The notes: generated by a model not told the origin, from the letters alone. Positions 52,819 through 62,579 are shown, counted from the first letter of the stretch. The stretch: 64,000 bases of DNA from Rhodobiaceae bacterium UBA4490 (GCA_002389665.1 DGNO01000001.1:645564-709563); one strand, 5' to 3'. Translations and numbers: made by a program.

Positions 52819-55500
52819 ATGGACGTCGTCATTGTCGAATCGCCTGCCAAGGCCAAGACGATCAACAAATATCTCGGCTCGTCCTACAAAGTGTTGGCGT
52901 CCTATGGGCATATCCGCGACCTCCCCTCCAAGGACGGATCGGTCAAGCCGGATGAAGACTTCTCCATGGCCTGGGACATGGATGCGAAGTCCAAGAAGCG
53001 GGTGAACGAGATCGCCGACGCGCTGAAAGGCGCGAACGGGCTGATCCTCGCCACTGACCCGGACCGCGAAGGCGAAGCCATTTCCTGGCACGTTCTGGAG
53101 GTCCTGAAGAAAAAAGGCGTCCTGAAAGACGTCAAAAACATCTCTCGCGTGGTTTTCAACGCCATCACCAAGAAATCCGTGCTGGAGGCGATGGAACATC
53201 CGCGCGAGCTCGACAAGGAGCTGGTGGACGCCTATCTCGCCCGCCGCGCGCTCGACTATCTCGTGGGCTTCACGCTTTCCCCTGTGCTTTGGCGCAAATT
53301 GCCCGGCTCGCGCTCGGCCGGCCGTGTGCAATCCGTGGCGCTGCGCCTCATCTGCGACCGCGAGCTCGATATCGAAAAGTTCATCCCGGAAGAATATTGG
53401 ACGCTTGCTGCCGATATGCGCACCGGCTCGGATGAAAATTTCGAGGCAAGGCTCTGGACGCTGGACGGCAAGCGCGTCGAAAAATTCGACATCAACAGCG
53501 CCGATGCCGCGAATGCCGCTAAGGCCCGCATCGAAGCCGCACGCTTCTCCGTGCGCTCGGTGGAAAGCAAGCCCGGCCGGCGCAACCCGCAGCCGCCTTT
53601 CACCACCTCCACGCTGCAGCAGGAAGCGGCGCGTAAACTCGGCTTCTCCGCCTCGCGCACCATGCAGACCGCGCAGCGGCTTTACGAAGGCGTGGATATC
53701 GACGGCGAGACGACGGGTCTCATCACCTATATGCGGACGGACGGCGTGCAGATCGAGCCCGAAGCACTCGCCCAGACGCGCAACGTCATCCAGAACGAAT
53801 ATGGCGAGCCTTATCTGCCTTCCTCCGCGCGCGAATATCAGACCAAGGCAAAGAACGCCCAGGAAGCGCACGAGGCCATCCGTCCGACCGATGTTGCGCG
53901 CCTGCCCTCGCAGCTCGGAAAGATTCTCGATGCAGATCAGCATCGCCTTTACGACCTGATCTGGAAGCGCACCGTGGCAAGCCAGATGGAAAGCGTGCGC
54001 CTCGACCGCACGACCATCGACATCGCCTCCGGCGACAATCAGATCGGCCTGCGCGCCACCGGCTCCGTCATCACTTTCGACGGCTTCCTGAAAATCTATC
54101 AGGAAGGACGCGACGATGAAGCGGACGGCGAGGACGGCAACCGCCTGCCGAAAGTCGCCATGGGCGATGCGCTCGGCCTTGGCGAGGTGAAAGCCGATCA
54201 GCACTTCACCGAGCCGCCGCCCCGCTTCACAGAAGCCAGCCTCGTCAAACGGCTGGAAGAGCTGGGCATCGGCCGCCCGTCGACTTACGCCTCCACGCTT
54301 TCCGTGCTGCGCGACCGCGGCTATGTCCATATGGACAAGAACCGCTTCGTGCCCGAGGACAAGGGCCGGCTTGTCACTGCCTTCCTGGAAAACTTCTTCA
54401 CGCAATATGTGGAATATTCCTTCACCGCAGATCTGGAAGAAAAGCTCGACCAGATTTCGGCGGGCGAGCTCGACTGGAAGGAAGTCCTGCGCGACTTCTG
54501 GAAGAACTTCACCGGCGCCGTTGATGAAGCGCTCGAGCTACGCATCACTCATGTGCTCGACCGGCTGAACGAGGTTCTGGGCCCGCACGTCTTCCCGCCG
54601 AAGGAAGACGGCTCGGACCCGCGCGCCTGCCCCTCTTGCGAGGCAGGCCAGCTTTCCTTGAAGGTCGGCCGCTTCGGCGCTTTCGTCGGCTGCTCGAATT
54701 ATCCCGAGTGTAAATTCACCCGCCAGCTCACCAAGTCCAACGAAGAAGCCGTGGCCGGCGACAAGGTGCTCGGCCAGGATCCGGAAACGGGCAAGGACGT
54801 GATGCTGAAAAGCGGCCGCTTTGGCCCTTACATTCAGCTCGGTGAAGCCGAGGGCGGCGAGAAGCCGAAACGCGCCGGTATCCCGAAAGGCTGGAGCGTT
54901 GCCGATATCGATTTTGAGCAGGCCCTGCAGCTGCTCTCCCTGCCGCGCGATGTCGGACCCCACCCCGATGACGGCGAGATGATCACCGCAGGGCTCGGGC
55001 GCTACGGTCCCTTCGTTTATCACAACAAGATTTACGCCAATCTGGAAAGCCCGGAAGAAGTCTTCACGGTCGGTCTCAACCGCGCCGTCACGCTTCTGGC
55101 CGAAAAGAAAGCCAATCCGGGCCGCCGCCGCACCGCGCAGGCCCTGAAGGAACTCGGCGAGCACCCGGCGGACGGCAAGCCCGTGCAGGTTTTCAACGGG
55201 CGCTACGGTCCTTATGTCAAACATGGCAAGATCAACGCGACCCTGCCCAAGGATCAGGACCCCGAGTCCGTGACGCTCGAACAGGCGGTCGAACTGATCA
55301 CCGCCAAAGCCGGTAAGGCGCCTGCGGCCAAGAAGAAGACGGCGGCGAAAAAGAAAACCGCCGCAAAGAAAAAGACGGCTGCCAAGAAAAAGACGTCGGC
55401 GAAAAAAGCTTCGACGAAAAAAACCGCGGCCAAAAAGAAAACCGCCGCGAAAAAGAAAACCGCTGCAAAACCCGAAACCGCTGACACAGGTGAAGAGTAG
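52819..55500 (+). CDS. topA: DNA topoisomerase I with Lys/Ala-rich tail
   Basis: An 893-residue type IA topoisomerase that relaxes negative supercoils. The Toprim domain opens MDVVIVESPAKAKTINKYLG and has LILATDPDREGEAISWH. The catalytic tyrosine is Tyr304 in GLITYMRTDG. A zinc ribbon (CPSCEAGQLSLKVGRFGAFVGCSNYPEC) follows near residue 600, then further GRFGPYIQ and GRYGPYV-type C-terminal repeats. The last 60 residues are AAKKKTAAKKKT repeats, an H1-like tail that in mycobacterial TopA is known to aid DNA binding and processivity. The rnr gene starts two bases after its stop. Confidence 0.95.
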   Translation: MDVVIVESPAKAKTINKYLGSSYKVLASYGHIRDLPSKDGSVKPDEDFSMAWDMDAKSKKRVNEIADALKGANGLILATDPDREGEAISWHVLEVLKKKGVLKDVKNISRVVFNAITKKSVLEAMEHPRELDKELVDAYLARRALDYLVGFTLSPVLWRKLPGSRSAGRVQSVALRLICDRELDIEKFIPEEYWTLAADMRTGSDENFEARLWTLDGKRVEKFDINSADAANAAKARIEAARFSVRSVESKPGRRNPQPPFTTSTLQQEAARKLGFSASRTMQTAQRLYEGVDIDGETTGLITYMRTDGVQIEPEALAQTRNVIQNEYGEPYLPSSAREYQTKAKNAQEAHEAIRPTDVARLPSQLGKILDADQHRLYDLIWKRTVASQMESVRLDRTTIDIASGDNQIGLRATGSVITFDGFLKIYQEGRDDEADGEDGNRLPKVAMGDALGLGEVKADQHFTEPPPRFTEASLVKRLEELGIGRPSTYASTLSVLRDRGYVHMDKNRFVPEDKGRLVTAFLENFFTQYVEYSFTADLEEKLDQISAGELDWKEVLRDFWKNFTGAVDEALELRITHVLDRLNEVLGPHVFPPKEDGSDPRACPSCEAGQLSLKVGRFGAFVGCSNYPECKFTRQLTKSNEEAVAGDKVLGQDPETGKDVMLKSGRFGPYIQLGEAEGGEKPKRAGIPKGWSVADIDFEQALQLLSLPRDVGPHPDDGEMITAGLGRYGPFVYHNKIYANLESPEEVFTVGLNRAVTLLAEKKANPGRRRTAQALKELGEHPADGKPVQVFNGRYGPYVKHGKINATLPKDQDPESVTLEQAVELITAKAGKAPAAKKKTAAKKKTAAKKKTAAKKKTSAKKASTKKTAAKKKTAAKKKTAAKPETADTGEE

Positions 55501-55502
55501 AA

Positions 55503-57857
55503 GTGGCTGACAAGCGCGCCCCCCGCGCCCGCAACAAAGCTGCCAAAGATGGCGGCTCGCAGGCAGGCATGCCTTCGCGCGACGAAATCCTCTCTTTCAT
55601 TACCAACAATGAAGGCAAGGCGGGTAAACGCGAAATTGCCCGCGCCTTCGGGCTTGCGGGCAATCAGCGCATTGCGCTCAAACGCATCCTGAAAGAGCTG
55701 ACCGATGAAGGGCTGATCAAAAAGGGCAAAGGCAAGCGCCTTGCACCGCCCGGCACCTTGCCGCCCGTCGGCGTCATCAACATTACGGGCCGGAACGAAG
55801 ACGGCGAGCTTGTCGCCGAGCCCCATCAATGGGACGAAGAAAATCCGCCCCCTTCCATCATCATCGCCCCGCCCCGCGCGAAGGACCGCCATCAGGGCGC
55901 AACCGTCGGTGTCGGCGACCGGGCGGTTGCCCGCCTCTTCCCGCTCGAGGGCGGAGAAGATTTTGCCTATGAAGCGCGTATCGTGCGGCGCATCGGCAAG
56001 GCGGCGGAAACACTGCTCGGCATCATCCGTGAACACACCGAGGGCGCGCGGCTTCTTCCCGTCGACAAACGCCTGCGCATGGAGTTCGAGATTTCGGGCC
56101 GCGACCTCGGCGATGCCCGCGAAGGCGATCTGGTGCTGGCCGAAACCTTGCCCGGCCCCCGCTTCGGCCTGAAGCGCGCCAAGGTGCGCAACGTGCTGGG
56201 CAATGCTTCCGATCAAAAATCCATCGGCCTCATTGCCATTCACGCCCATGGCATTCCGGATGTCTTTCCCGAGGCCGTCATCGCCGAAGCGGAAAAGGCA
56301 AAACACGCAAACCTCGGCACGCGCACGGATTTGCGCGACGTTCCGCTCATCACCATCGACCCGGCGGATGCACGCGACCATGACGATGCGGTTTATGCCG
56401 CCCCCGACGATGACCCGAAGAACGAAGGCGGCCATATCGTCTATGTCGCCATTGCCGATGTCGCCGCCTATGTCACGCCCCGCTCGCTGCTCGACAAAGA
56501 AGCGCGCAAACGCGGCAACTCCACCTATCTGCCGGACCGCGTGGTGCCGATGCTGCCCGAGCGCATCTCCAACGATCTTTGCTCGCTGGTGGAAGGCAAA
56601 GACCGCGCCTGCCTTGCCGTGCGCATGGTCTTCAACAAGGACGGGCGCAAAATCTCGCACCGCTTCATTCGCGGGCTGATGCGCTCTCACGCCAAACTTT
56701 CCTATCAGGCCTTCCAGAAAGCCGTGGACGGGCATGCGGATGAAAAAACCGCCCCGCTTCTCGATACCGTCATCATGCCGCTCTGGAACGCGTACCAGAC
56801 CGCCGCCAAAGCGCGGGACCAGCGCGGCCCGCTGGCACTCGATCTGCCCGAATACAAAGTCGAGCTGACGGAAACCGGCAAAGTGAAAGCCATCCGCCAG
56901 GCCGAGCGCGTGGAAGCAATGCGTCTCATCGAAGAATTCATGATCCAGGCAAACGTTTCGGCTGCCGAAACGCTGGAAGAGAAAAGCTCGCCGCTCATTT
57001 ACCGCATCCACGATGCGCCCTCGCAGGAAAAGATTTTCGGCCTGTCCGAGTTCTTGAAGAGCATGGATATTTCCCTGCCCAAGGGCCAGCGCATGACACC
57101 TGCCCAATTCAACAAGATCCTGGCGCAGGCGGAAAAAGGCGACTTCATCCATCTCGTTTCCGACATGGTGCTGCGCTCGCAAAGCCAGGCGGTTTACGAC
57201 CCGCAAAATCTCGGGCACTTCGGGCTCAACCTGCGCCGTTATGCGCATTTCACTTCGCCCATCCGCCGCTACGCGGACCTCATCGTCCACCGCGCGCTCA
57301 TCTCCGCGCTCAAATTCGGCAAGGACGGGCTGACGGATGAGGAGATCAAGGATCTGGAAGAGATCGCCGAGCACATCTCTTTCACCGAGCGCCGCTCCAT
57401 GCTGGCAGAGCGGGAAACGACGGACCGCTATGTCGCCTCTTTCCTGCAATCGAAAGTCGGCGGGGATTTCGAGGGGAGGATTTCCGGCGTCTCCCGCTTC
57501 GGGCTTTTCGTGAAACTGGCCGATACGGGCGCGGACGGCATCGTGCCCATCTCTCAGCTTGAAGGCGATTACTTCATCTATGATGAAGGCCGCCAGGCGC
57601 TCATCGGCGAGCGCACGCATAAGGCCTACAGGATCGGCGAGAATGTGCGCGTCAAACTGCTCGATGCGGTGCCGGTGACAGGCGGGCTTTTGTTTGAAAT
57701 GCTGGAAGGCGGCTCGACGCTTGCCCCGCGCAAAGGGGCGCGCAGTGCGCCCGGCAGAGGCCCGCGCCGCGGCGCCTCCGGTCCCCGCGACAAATCGAAA
57801 GCGGGCAAGCACCGGCGCGCTGCCGCAAAGGCTAAGCGCAAGCCCGGCGCACGCTAA
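55503..57857 (+). CDS. rnr: Ribonuclease R
   Basis: A 784-residue 3'-5' exoribonuclease able to degrade structured RNA, including tmRNA-tagged messages. Domains in order: an N-terminal helix-turn-helix (about 20-80; GKAGKREIARAFGLAGNQRIALKRIL), cold-shock OB folds, the RNB catalytic domain with the acidic site TIDPADARDHDDAVYAA, the S1 domain near the C-terminus (GRISGVSRFGLFVKLADTGADGIVPISQL) and a basic tail rich in Arg, Lys and Gly. It starts with GTG at 55503, two bases after topA, so it is in the topA operon. Confidence 0.94.
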   Translation: MADKRAPRARNKAAKDGGSQAGMPSRDEILSFITNNEGKAGKREIARAFGLAGNQRIALKRILKELTDEGLIKKGKGKRLAPPGTLPPVGVINITGRNEDGELVAEPHQWDEENPPPSIIIAPPRAKDRHQGATVGVGDRAVARLFPLEGGEDFAYEARIVRRIGKAAETLLGIIREHTEGARLLPVDKRLRMEFEISGRDLGDAREGDLVLAETLPGPRFGLKRAKVRNVLGNASDQKSIGLIAIHAHGIPDVFPEAVIAEAEKAKHANLGTRTDLRDVPLITIDPADARDHDDAVYAAPDDDPKNEGGHIVYVAIADVAAYVTPRSLLDKEARKRGNSTYLPDRVVPMLPERISNDLCSLVEGKDRACLAVRMVFNKDGRKISHRFIRGLMRSHAKLSYQAFQKAVDGHADEKTAPLLDTVIMPLWNAYQTAAKARDQRGPLALDLPEYKVELTETGKVKAIRQAERVEAMRLIEEFMIQANVSAAETLEEKSSPLIYRIHDAPSQEKIFGLSEFLKSMDISLPKGQRMTPAQFNKILAQAEKGDFIHLVSDMVLRSQSQAVYDPQNLGHFGLNLRRYAHFTSPIRRYADLIVHRALISALKFGKDGLTDEEIKDLEEIAEHISFTERRSMLAERETTDRYVASFLQSKVGGDFEGRISGVSRFGLFVKLADTGADGIVPISQLEGDYFIYDEGRQALIGERTHKAYRIGENVRVKLLDAVPVTGGLLFEMLEGGSTLAPRKGARSAPGRGPRRGASGPRDKSKAGKHRRAAAKAKRKPGAR

Positions 57858-57942
57858 ACCCGCCCTTGCCGAGCGCGGCAATCGGACACATTGTTTGGAG
57901 ACGCGGCGGTCTCTAAATACGGAGCCGATCAAGGAGAAGCGC

Positions 57943-58341
57943 ATGACCGAATCCGGCACCCCTGTGACCTACCGCAATGAACGCCGCCTCTGGCCGGCCA
58001 TGTGGAAAGGCATGCGCTTTACCTGCCCCCATTGCGGGGAAGGCAAGCTTTTCACGAGCTATCTGAAGATCACGCCGCGCTGCGCAAGCTGCGGTGAGGA
58101 ACTGCATCATCACCGCGCCGACGATGCCCCGCCCTATTTCACCATTCTGATCGTTGGCCATGTCATCGTGCCGATGATGATGGCGCTCGAATTTGCTTAT
58201 TGGCCCCCGCTCTGGGTCCATGCCGCCATCTGGCTGCCGCTCACCGCGATCATGTCGCTGGCGCTGCTGCCCGTCGCCAAGGGCGCGACCGTCGGCCTGC
58301 AATGGGCCTTGCGGATGGAAGGCTTCGGCCGCACCGGCTGA
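57943..58341 (+). CDS. DUF983 zinc-ribbon membrane protein
   Basis: A 132-residue protein. The N-terminal zinc ribbon is CPHCGEGKLFTSYLKITPRCASCGEEL, with four Cys, followed by HHHRADDAPPYFTILIVGHVIVP, the DUF983 signature, and two transmembrane helices. Function is unknown; it is regularly found downstream of topA/rnr in alphaproteobacteria. The ATG at 57943 follows AAGGAGAAGCGC; a longer upstream frame only shadows rnr. Confidence 0.9.
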   Translation: MTESGTPVTYRNERRLWPAMWKGMRFTCPHCGEGKLFTSYLKITPRCASCGEELHHHRADDAPPYFTILIVGHVIVPMMMALEFAYWPPLWVHAAIWLPLTAIMSLALLPVAKGATVGLQWALRMEGFGRTG

Positions 58342-58463
58342 TGCCGCCTCTCTAAAGCCATAGAGCCAATCACCCGCCATTACGCCTCTGATCGGGCTGT
58401 GCCGCCGCGCCTGCCCGCCCTATGATCACCGCATCCAAGACACCCCTCTCAAAGGAGCGCGGG

Positions 58464-59078
58464 ATGAGCGAGCGGCAGATCAAAACCGTCGAGGAACTCG
58501 AAGCGCTTTACGGCGCGCCGGTTCCCGTTTCGCTGAGCAAGGAACGCGATCATCTCACCACGCATTACCGCGCCTTCGTGGAAGCTGCCCCTTTCATGTT
58601 GCTTGCAACGGCAGGGCCGGAAGGGCTCGACTGTTCCCCGCGCGGGGACCCGGCCGGCTTTGTTCATGTGGAAGATCCCCGCACGCTGCTCATCCCGGAC
58701 CGGCGCGGCAATAACCGTCTCGACAGTTTGAAGAACATCCTGCGCGACCCGCGCGTCGCGCTGCTCTTCCTCGTGCCGGGCGTCGGCGAAACCCTGCGCG
58801 TCAATGGCCGCGCCTCGATCCTTGCCGATGAAGAGCTCGCCGCCCGTTTCACCATGCAAGGAAAAGCGCCGCGCTCCGTCATCAAGGTGGAAATCGAGAG
58901 CGTTTATTATCAATGCCAGAAAGCGCTTGCCCGTTCCGGCCTCTGGCAATGGGAAAGCTGGCCCAAAACCCGCCCCGTCCCTACGGCAGGCGAGATCAAT
59001 CAGGGGTTCGACCCGAATTTCGACGGCGCGGCCTATGACCGCAATTACCCCGAACATCTGAAGAAATCGATTTACTGA
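58464..59078 (+). CDS. FMN-binding pyridoxamine 5'-phosphate oxidase-family protein
   Basis: A 204-residue split-barrel flavoprotein. The core includes APFMLLATAGPEGLDCSPRGDPAGFVHVEDPRTLLIPDRRGNNRLDSLKNILRDPRVALLFLVPG, typical of the PPOX-class MSMEG_1061-like family, with the C-terminal KALARSGLW. These proteins bind FMN or F420 and reduce unknown substrates; they are not pyridoxamine oxidases of B6 metabolism. The ATG at 58464 follows AAAGGAGCGCGGG. It stands alone with 75 bases to the NUDIX pair. Confidence 0.86.
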   Translation: MSERQIKTVEELEALYGAPVPVSLSKERDHLTTHYRAFVEAAPFMLLATAGPEGLDCSPRGDPAGFVHVEDPRTLLIPDRRGNNRLDSLKNILRDPRVALLFLVPGVGETLRVNGRASILADEELAARFTMQGKAPRSVIKVEIESVYYQCQKALARSGLWQWESWPKTRPVPTAGEINQGFDPNFDGAAYDRNYPEHLKKSIY

Positions 59079-59153
59079 GCGCATCTCGCAGACGGGCGCG
59101 GCTGGACTTCACATCGCCTTGGAGGCATTGTTTGGCCCACAGGGAGTTAAGCA

Positions 59154-59924
59154 ATGTCCAAAAACGAACAGGCCGCAAAGGCCGTTTTCGATCCGAAAAA
59201 CAGCCGCAATCAGGAATACCGGGAAGGCAAGGCCCCCGCCGTGCGCCCCAAGGAAGCGGCAACACTCATCCTCGTGCGCCGCGACGGGCCGAAGCCGCAA
59301 GTGCTGATGGGCAAGCGCCATGCGGGCCATAAATTCATGCCGAACAAATTCGTCTTTCCAGGCGGGCGCGTAGACCCGGCCGACAGCCGCATTGCCGTGA
59401 GCGATGATTTGCGCAGGCCCGTGAAAGAAAAACTGCTGAAGAAAATGCGCGGCACACCGTCCGAAGCCCGCGCGCGCGGCATGGCCCTTGCCGCCATCCG
59501 GGAGACCTTCGAGGAAACCGGCCTCATCGTCGGCAAGCCCTGCCCTGAAATCCGCCGCACGAAGAACCCGGACTGGCAAAGCTATTTCGACCAGAAGGTT
59601 TTACCCGCCCTCGGCGCCATGGATTTCTTCTTCCGCGCCATCACCCCGCCCTACCGCACGAAGCGTTTCGACACGCGTTTTTTCACGGTAGATGCGGAAC
59701 ACATTCAGGGCGATATGCACGATATTGCCGGCGGCTCGGACGAGCTTCTGGAAGTGCACTGGCTGACGCTTGACGATGCCCGCGGCCTCGATTTGCCGAA
59801 CATCACCCGTGTGGTGCTGGACGAGCTGGATGAGCGCCTGGTGCTTTCCACCCAGGCCGCCGCGAAACGGCCCGTACCCTTCGTCTATTTCCGCCAGGCG
59901 GGCCCCATCCGCGAAACGCTCTAG
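59154..59924 (+). CDS. NUDIX hydrolase, NUDT19-like, copy 1
   Basis: A 256-residue NUDIX-fold protein. HAGHKFMPNKFVFPGGRVDPADS precedes a degenerate NUDIX box ending AAIRETFEETGLIVG: the REXXEE core is intact, but the upstream Glu of GX5E is not in the canonical place. This is also seen in RP2p/NUDT19-like members with an insertion in the box. The substrate could be a CoA derivative or nucleotide. The N-terminus (VFDPKNSRNQEYREGKAPAVRPKEAATL) is specific to this copy. A second copy starts 12 bases downstream. Confidence 0.86.
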   Translation: MSKNEQAAKAVFDPKNSRNQEYREGKAPAVRPKEAATLILVRRDGPKPQVLMGKRHAGHKFMPNKFVFPGGRVDPADSRIAVSDDLRRPVKEKLLKKMRGTPSEARARGMALAAIRETFEETGLIVGKPCPEIRRTKNPDWQSYFDQKVLPALGAMDFFFRAITPPYRTKRFDTRFFTVDAEHIQGDMHDIAGGSDELLEVHWLTLDDARGLDLPNITRVVLDELDERLVLSTQAAAKRPVPFVYFRQAGPIRETL

Positions 59925-59935
59925 GCCGCGCGCTC

Positions 59936-60598
59936 ATGACCAAGATAAAGCCGCGCGATGCGGCCTCTCTCATTTTGCTCGACGAGACGGGCGCCGAGCC
60001 GCGCGTCCTCATGGGCAAGCGGCACAGCAAGGTATCCTTCGTGCCGGATGCCTATGTCTTTCCGGGCGGCAAGCTCGATGCGAACGACGCGCATATCGAG
60101 CCCGGCACCGCCTTCACACCGGAAACGGAAAAGACGCTCGCCCATGCCGGTTGTCCGGGGGTGAAAGCCCGCCACCTTGCCCTTGCCGCCATCCGCGAAA
60201 CACGCGAGGAGACGGGGCTCTATCTGACGCGCCCCGGCACCCTCAAAGGCCGCGTCTCCGGCACCTGGGAAGAATTCCGCGCCGAAGAACGCCTGCCCGA
60301 TCTTGAGAAGCTTTCCTTTGTGGGCCGCGCCATCACGCCGCTTTCAAGTCCCATCCGCTTCCATGCCCGCTTCTTCCTTGCCTCGGCGGATCACACGGAA
60401 GGCACGGTACAAGGCTCGGGTGAGCTTTCCGATATCGACTGGTATCCGCTTTCTGAGGCGCTGAAATTACCGGTCATCGATGTGACCGAATTCATGCTGA
60501 AGGAATTGCAGGCGCGCGCCAAAGGCATCACCCACCCCGTGCCGCCGCTTTATTGCTACCGCAATGACAAGCCGGTCGTGGTGCGCCGGAAAGCCTGA
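59936..60598 (+). CDS. NUDIX hydrolase, NUDT19-like, copy 2
   Basis: A 220-residue relative of the preceding gene: KPRDAASLILLDE, MGKRHSKVSFVPDAYVFPGGKLDANDA, then HLALAAIRETREETGLYL and AITPLSSPIRFHARFFLA align with AITPPYRTKRFDTRFFTV in copy 1. It lacks the 25-residue N-terminal extension of copy 1 but has a longer insertion between the GG motif and the NUDIX box. The REXXEE metal site is intact. Twelve bases separate the genes, so they form an operon and probably arose by tandem duplication. Confidence 0.86.
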   Translation: MTKIKPRDAASLILLDETGAEPRVLMGKRHSKVSFVPDAYVFPGGKLDANDAHIEPGTAFTPETEKTLAHAGCPGVKARHLALAAIRETREETGLYLTRPGTLKGRVSGTWEEFRAEERLPDLEKLSFVGRAITPLSSPIRFHARFFLASADHTEGTVQGSGELSDIDWYPLSEALKLPVIDVTEFMLKELQARAKGITHPVPPLYCYRNDKPVVVRRKA

Positions 60599-60606
60599 TC
60601 ATCCGA

Positions 60607-62427
60607 TCACTCTTCGCGCATACCTGAGCGCATGGAGCCGATGGCTTTCAGCAGCACTTTGCGCACGCTCGCAGGCAGCGGCAGCGGCATTGTCTCAAGG
60701 CTCGGGCGCATCGGCTGAACGGAAATCCCGACCTCCAGAATGCGCATGCCCTCCTCATCGAGCGCGCGCACGATGAGATCCACCGTGCCGATCGTCGTGC
60801 GGTCGCCCATATCGAGCGGCTGCGGCAAGCGGCGCTGCAGAAATTCTTCCGCGCTCAACTCCGCTTCTTCTTCGCTCACGCTGAAATCGTAAAGCGGGGC
60901 GACATCACCCATGCGCGCATCGGGTTTCAGAATGAAATCGCCGAAGAACGTGCTGGTGAACTCGTCCTCCGGCACCGGGCGGGCAAAAAGCTTATCGAGA
61001 AGCTGCACCTGCCGGGGCGTGACGAAGAGATAGATACTGTCCCCTTCCTTCAGCCGGCCTGCGCGCCGCGCCGACATGGAGGCCCCGTCCCGAATGACGA
61101 GCGAAGGCCGGGCCCAGCGCGGCATGCGCGCGCCGAGCGCCACCGGACTGTCCGGCGCGATCTTGTAGGTCACAAGCTCATGGCGTGAGGCGGTCGGCAG
61201 CTCGAGCTGAATGCGGTCCACCGGGCCTTTGATGGGCGGCACGAGCAGCCCCAGCCAGCGCGCCACGGGACCGATACTCCAGCCCTGAATGGCAAGCGAG
61301 AGCAGCACCACGATAAAGGCGATGTTGAAATAGCTTTGCCCGTCCCCGATGCCGCCAACAAGCGGGATGATCCCGAGCAGGATCGACACCGCCCCGCGCA
61401 GCCCCACCCAGGAAACGAAAGTCATATCGGCAGGCGAAAACCGGAAAACCGACAGGCACACCCAAACGGCGATGGGCCGGGCAAGAAAAATCAGAAAAGC
61501 GGTGATCGTTACCGCGCCCACAAAGACGGCGGGAAATTCCGAGGGCGTCGCCAGAAGCCCGAGCGTCAGGAACATCGCGATCTGGCAAAACCACGTCACC
61601 CCGCTTTGGAAATCCTCCAAAGCCTGGGAATAGCGCATGCGCATATTGCCCGCGATGAGCCCGGCAATATAGGTCGCAAGGAAACCGCTCGCCTCGACGA
61701 TCGAGGCCATGGCAAAGACCGTGACTGCGAGCGAAAGCACGATGAGCGGATAAAGCGGCTTGTCGAACTGAATGCGGTTCACCGCCACAAGAATGAGCCA
61801 GCCCCCCGCCGCCCCGATCAAGGCCCCGCCTAGCATCGCCCAGGCAAAGCGGCCAAAGAGCCCGGCGCTCAGCGTGTCCACACCCGCGCCTGCCACGATA
61901 AGCTCGACAAGCGTCAGCGTCAGGAAAATCGCCATGGGATCGTTCGTGCCGGATTCGATTTCGAGCAGCGAGCGGATGCGCTCGCGGATCGTCACCCCGC
62001 CGACACGCAGGAGGAAGAACACCGCCGCTGCGTCGGTGGAGGCGAGAATGGTGCCGAGTAGCATCCCTTCCAGCCAGCCGACATTGAAAAGAAACTTGGC
62101 GGCCGTCCCCGTCAATCCGGCGGTGAGCAGCACCCCCGCCGTCGCCAAGACCACGGCAGGCACACCCGCTGCCCGGTAGGAGCGGAAGCGCGTTGCGTAG
62201 CCGCTGTCGAAAAGAATGACGGAAAGCGCGATGGAGCCGATGAGATAGGCCGTGCCCGCATCGTTGAAGACGACGAGACCGAAGCCGTCTTCCCCCGCCG
62301 CAAGCCCCACCACGAGGAAGACAAGCAGCAAGGGTGAGCCGATGCGGAAGGAAAGAAGGCTGGAAAGAATGGCGGCGCAGACAAGCCCGGCAACGATAAA
62401 AATGGCGACGGTCTGCGCTTCGAGCAT
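60607..62427 (-). CDS. Potassium/proton antiporter, CvrA/NhaP2 type
   Basis: A 606-residue CPA1 cation/proton antiporter. About 12 helices occupy residues 1-390, with ASTDAAAVFFLLRV and LEIESGTNDPMAIFLTLTLVEL (the ND ion site) and FVSWVGLRGAVSILLGIIPL. A TrkA_C/RCK_C domain follows (HELVTYKIAPDSPVALG ... LKEGDSIYLFVTPRQ), then a CorC_HlyC-type C-terminal domain (MGDRTTIGTVDLIVRALDEEGMRILEVGISV). This architecture is that of CvrA (YcgO/NhaP2), which expels potassium. It converges with the NUDIX pair. Confidence 0.92.
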   Translation of the reverse strand: MLEAQTVAIFIVAGLVCAAILSSLLSFRIGSPLLLVFLVVGLAAGEDGFGLVVFNDAGTAYLIGSIALSVILFDSGYATRFRSYRAAGVPAVVLATAGVLLTAGLTGTAAKFLFNVGWLEGMLLGTILASTDAAAVFFLLRVGGVTIRERIRSLLEIESGTNDPMAIFLTLTLVELIVAGAGVDTLSAGLFGRFAWAMLGGALIGAAGGWLILVAVNRIQFDKPLYPLIVLSLAVTVFAMASIVEASGFLATYIAGLIAGNMRMRYSQALEDFQSGVTWFCQIAMFLTLGLLATPSEFPAVFVGAVTITAFLIFLARPIAVWVCLSVFRFSPADMTFVSWVGLRGAVSILLGIIPLVGGIGDGQSYFNIAFIVVLLSLAIQGWSIGPVARWLGLLVPPIKGPVDRIQLELPTASRHELVTYKIAPDSPVALGARMPRWARPSLVIRDGASMSARRAGRLKEGDSIYLFVTPRQVQLLDKLFARPVPEDEFTSTFFGDFILKPDARMGDVAPLYDFSVSEEEAELSAEEFLQRRLPQPLDMGDRTTIGTVDLIVRALDEEGMRILEVGISVQPMRPSLETMPLPLPASVRKVLLKAIGSMRSGMREE

Positions 62428-62477
62428 TCAGTTCCTGCCTCGTGTTTCACATGTGACGGCAATTTTATCCCGCAATT

Positions 62478-62506
62478 TTGCCGCTACATTGTAGAAACAG
62501 TATTAA
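62478..62506 (+). promoter_or_regulatory. Possible promoter of the MFS transporter gene
   Basis: TTGCCG (62478-62483), a 17-base spacer and TATTAA (62501-62506) lie about 75 bases before the MFS start, in the gap divergent from the antiporter gene. Confidence 0.45.
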
Positions 62507-62579
62507 AGGCCGGATTGTTCGCTTCCAAACCGAATTCACCGGGCAGCCGTTCCGCAATAACAAGAAAAGCGCTTAAGAA

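Noticed and set aside
55254-57959. A 900-codon open frame on the minus strand opposite rnr
   Set aside because: It is antisense to a full ribonuclease R with intact motifs. Its Arg/His/Asp-rich composition is typical of a mirror frame in GC-rich DNA, and it has no family signature.
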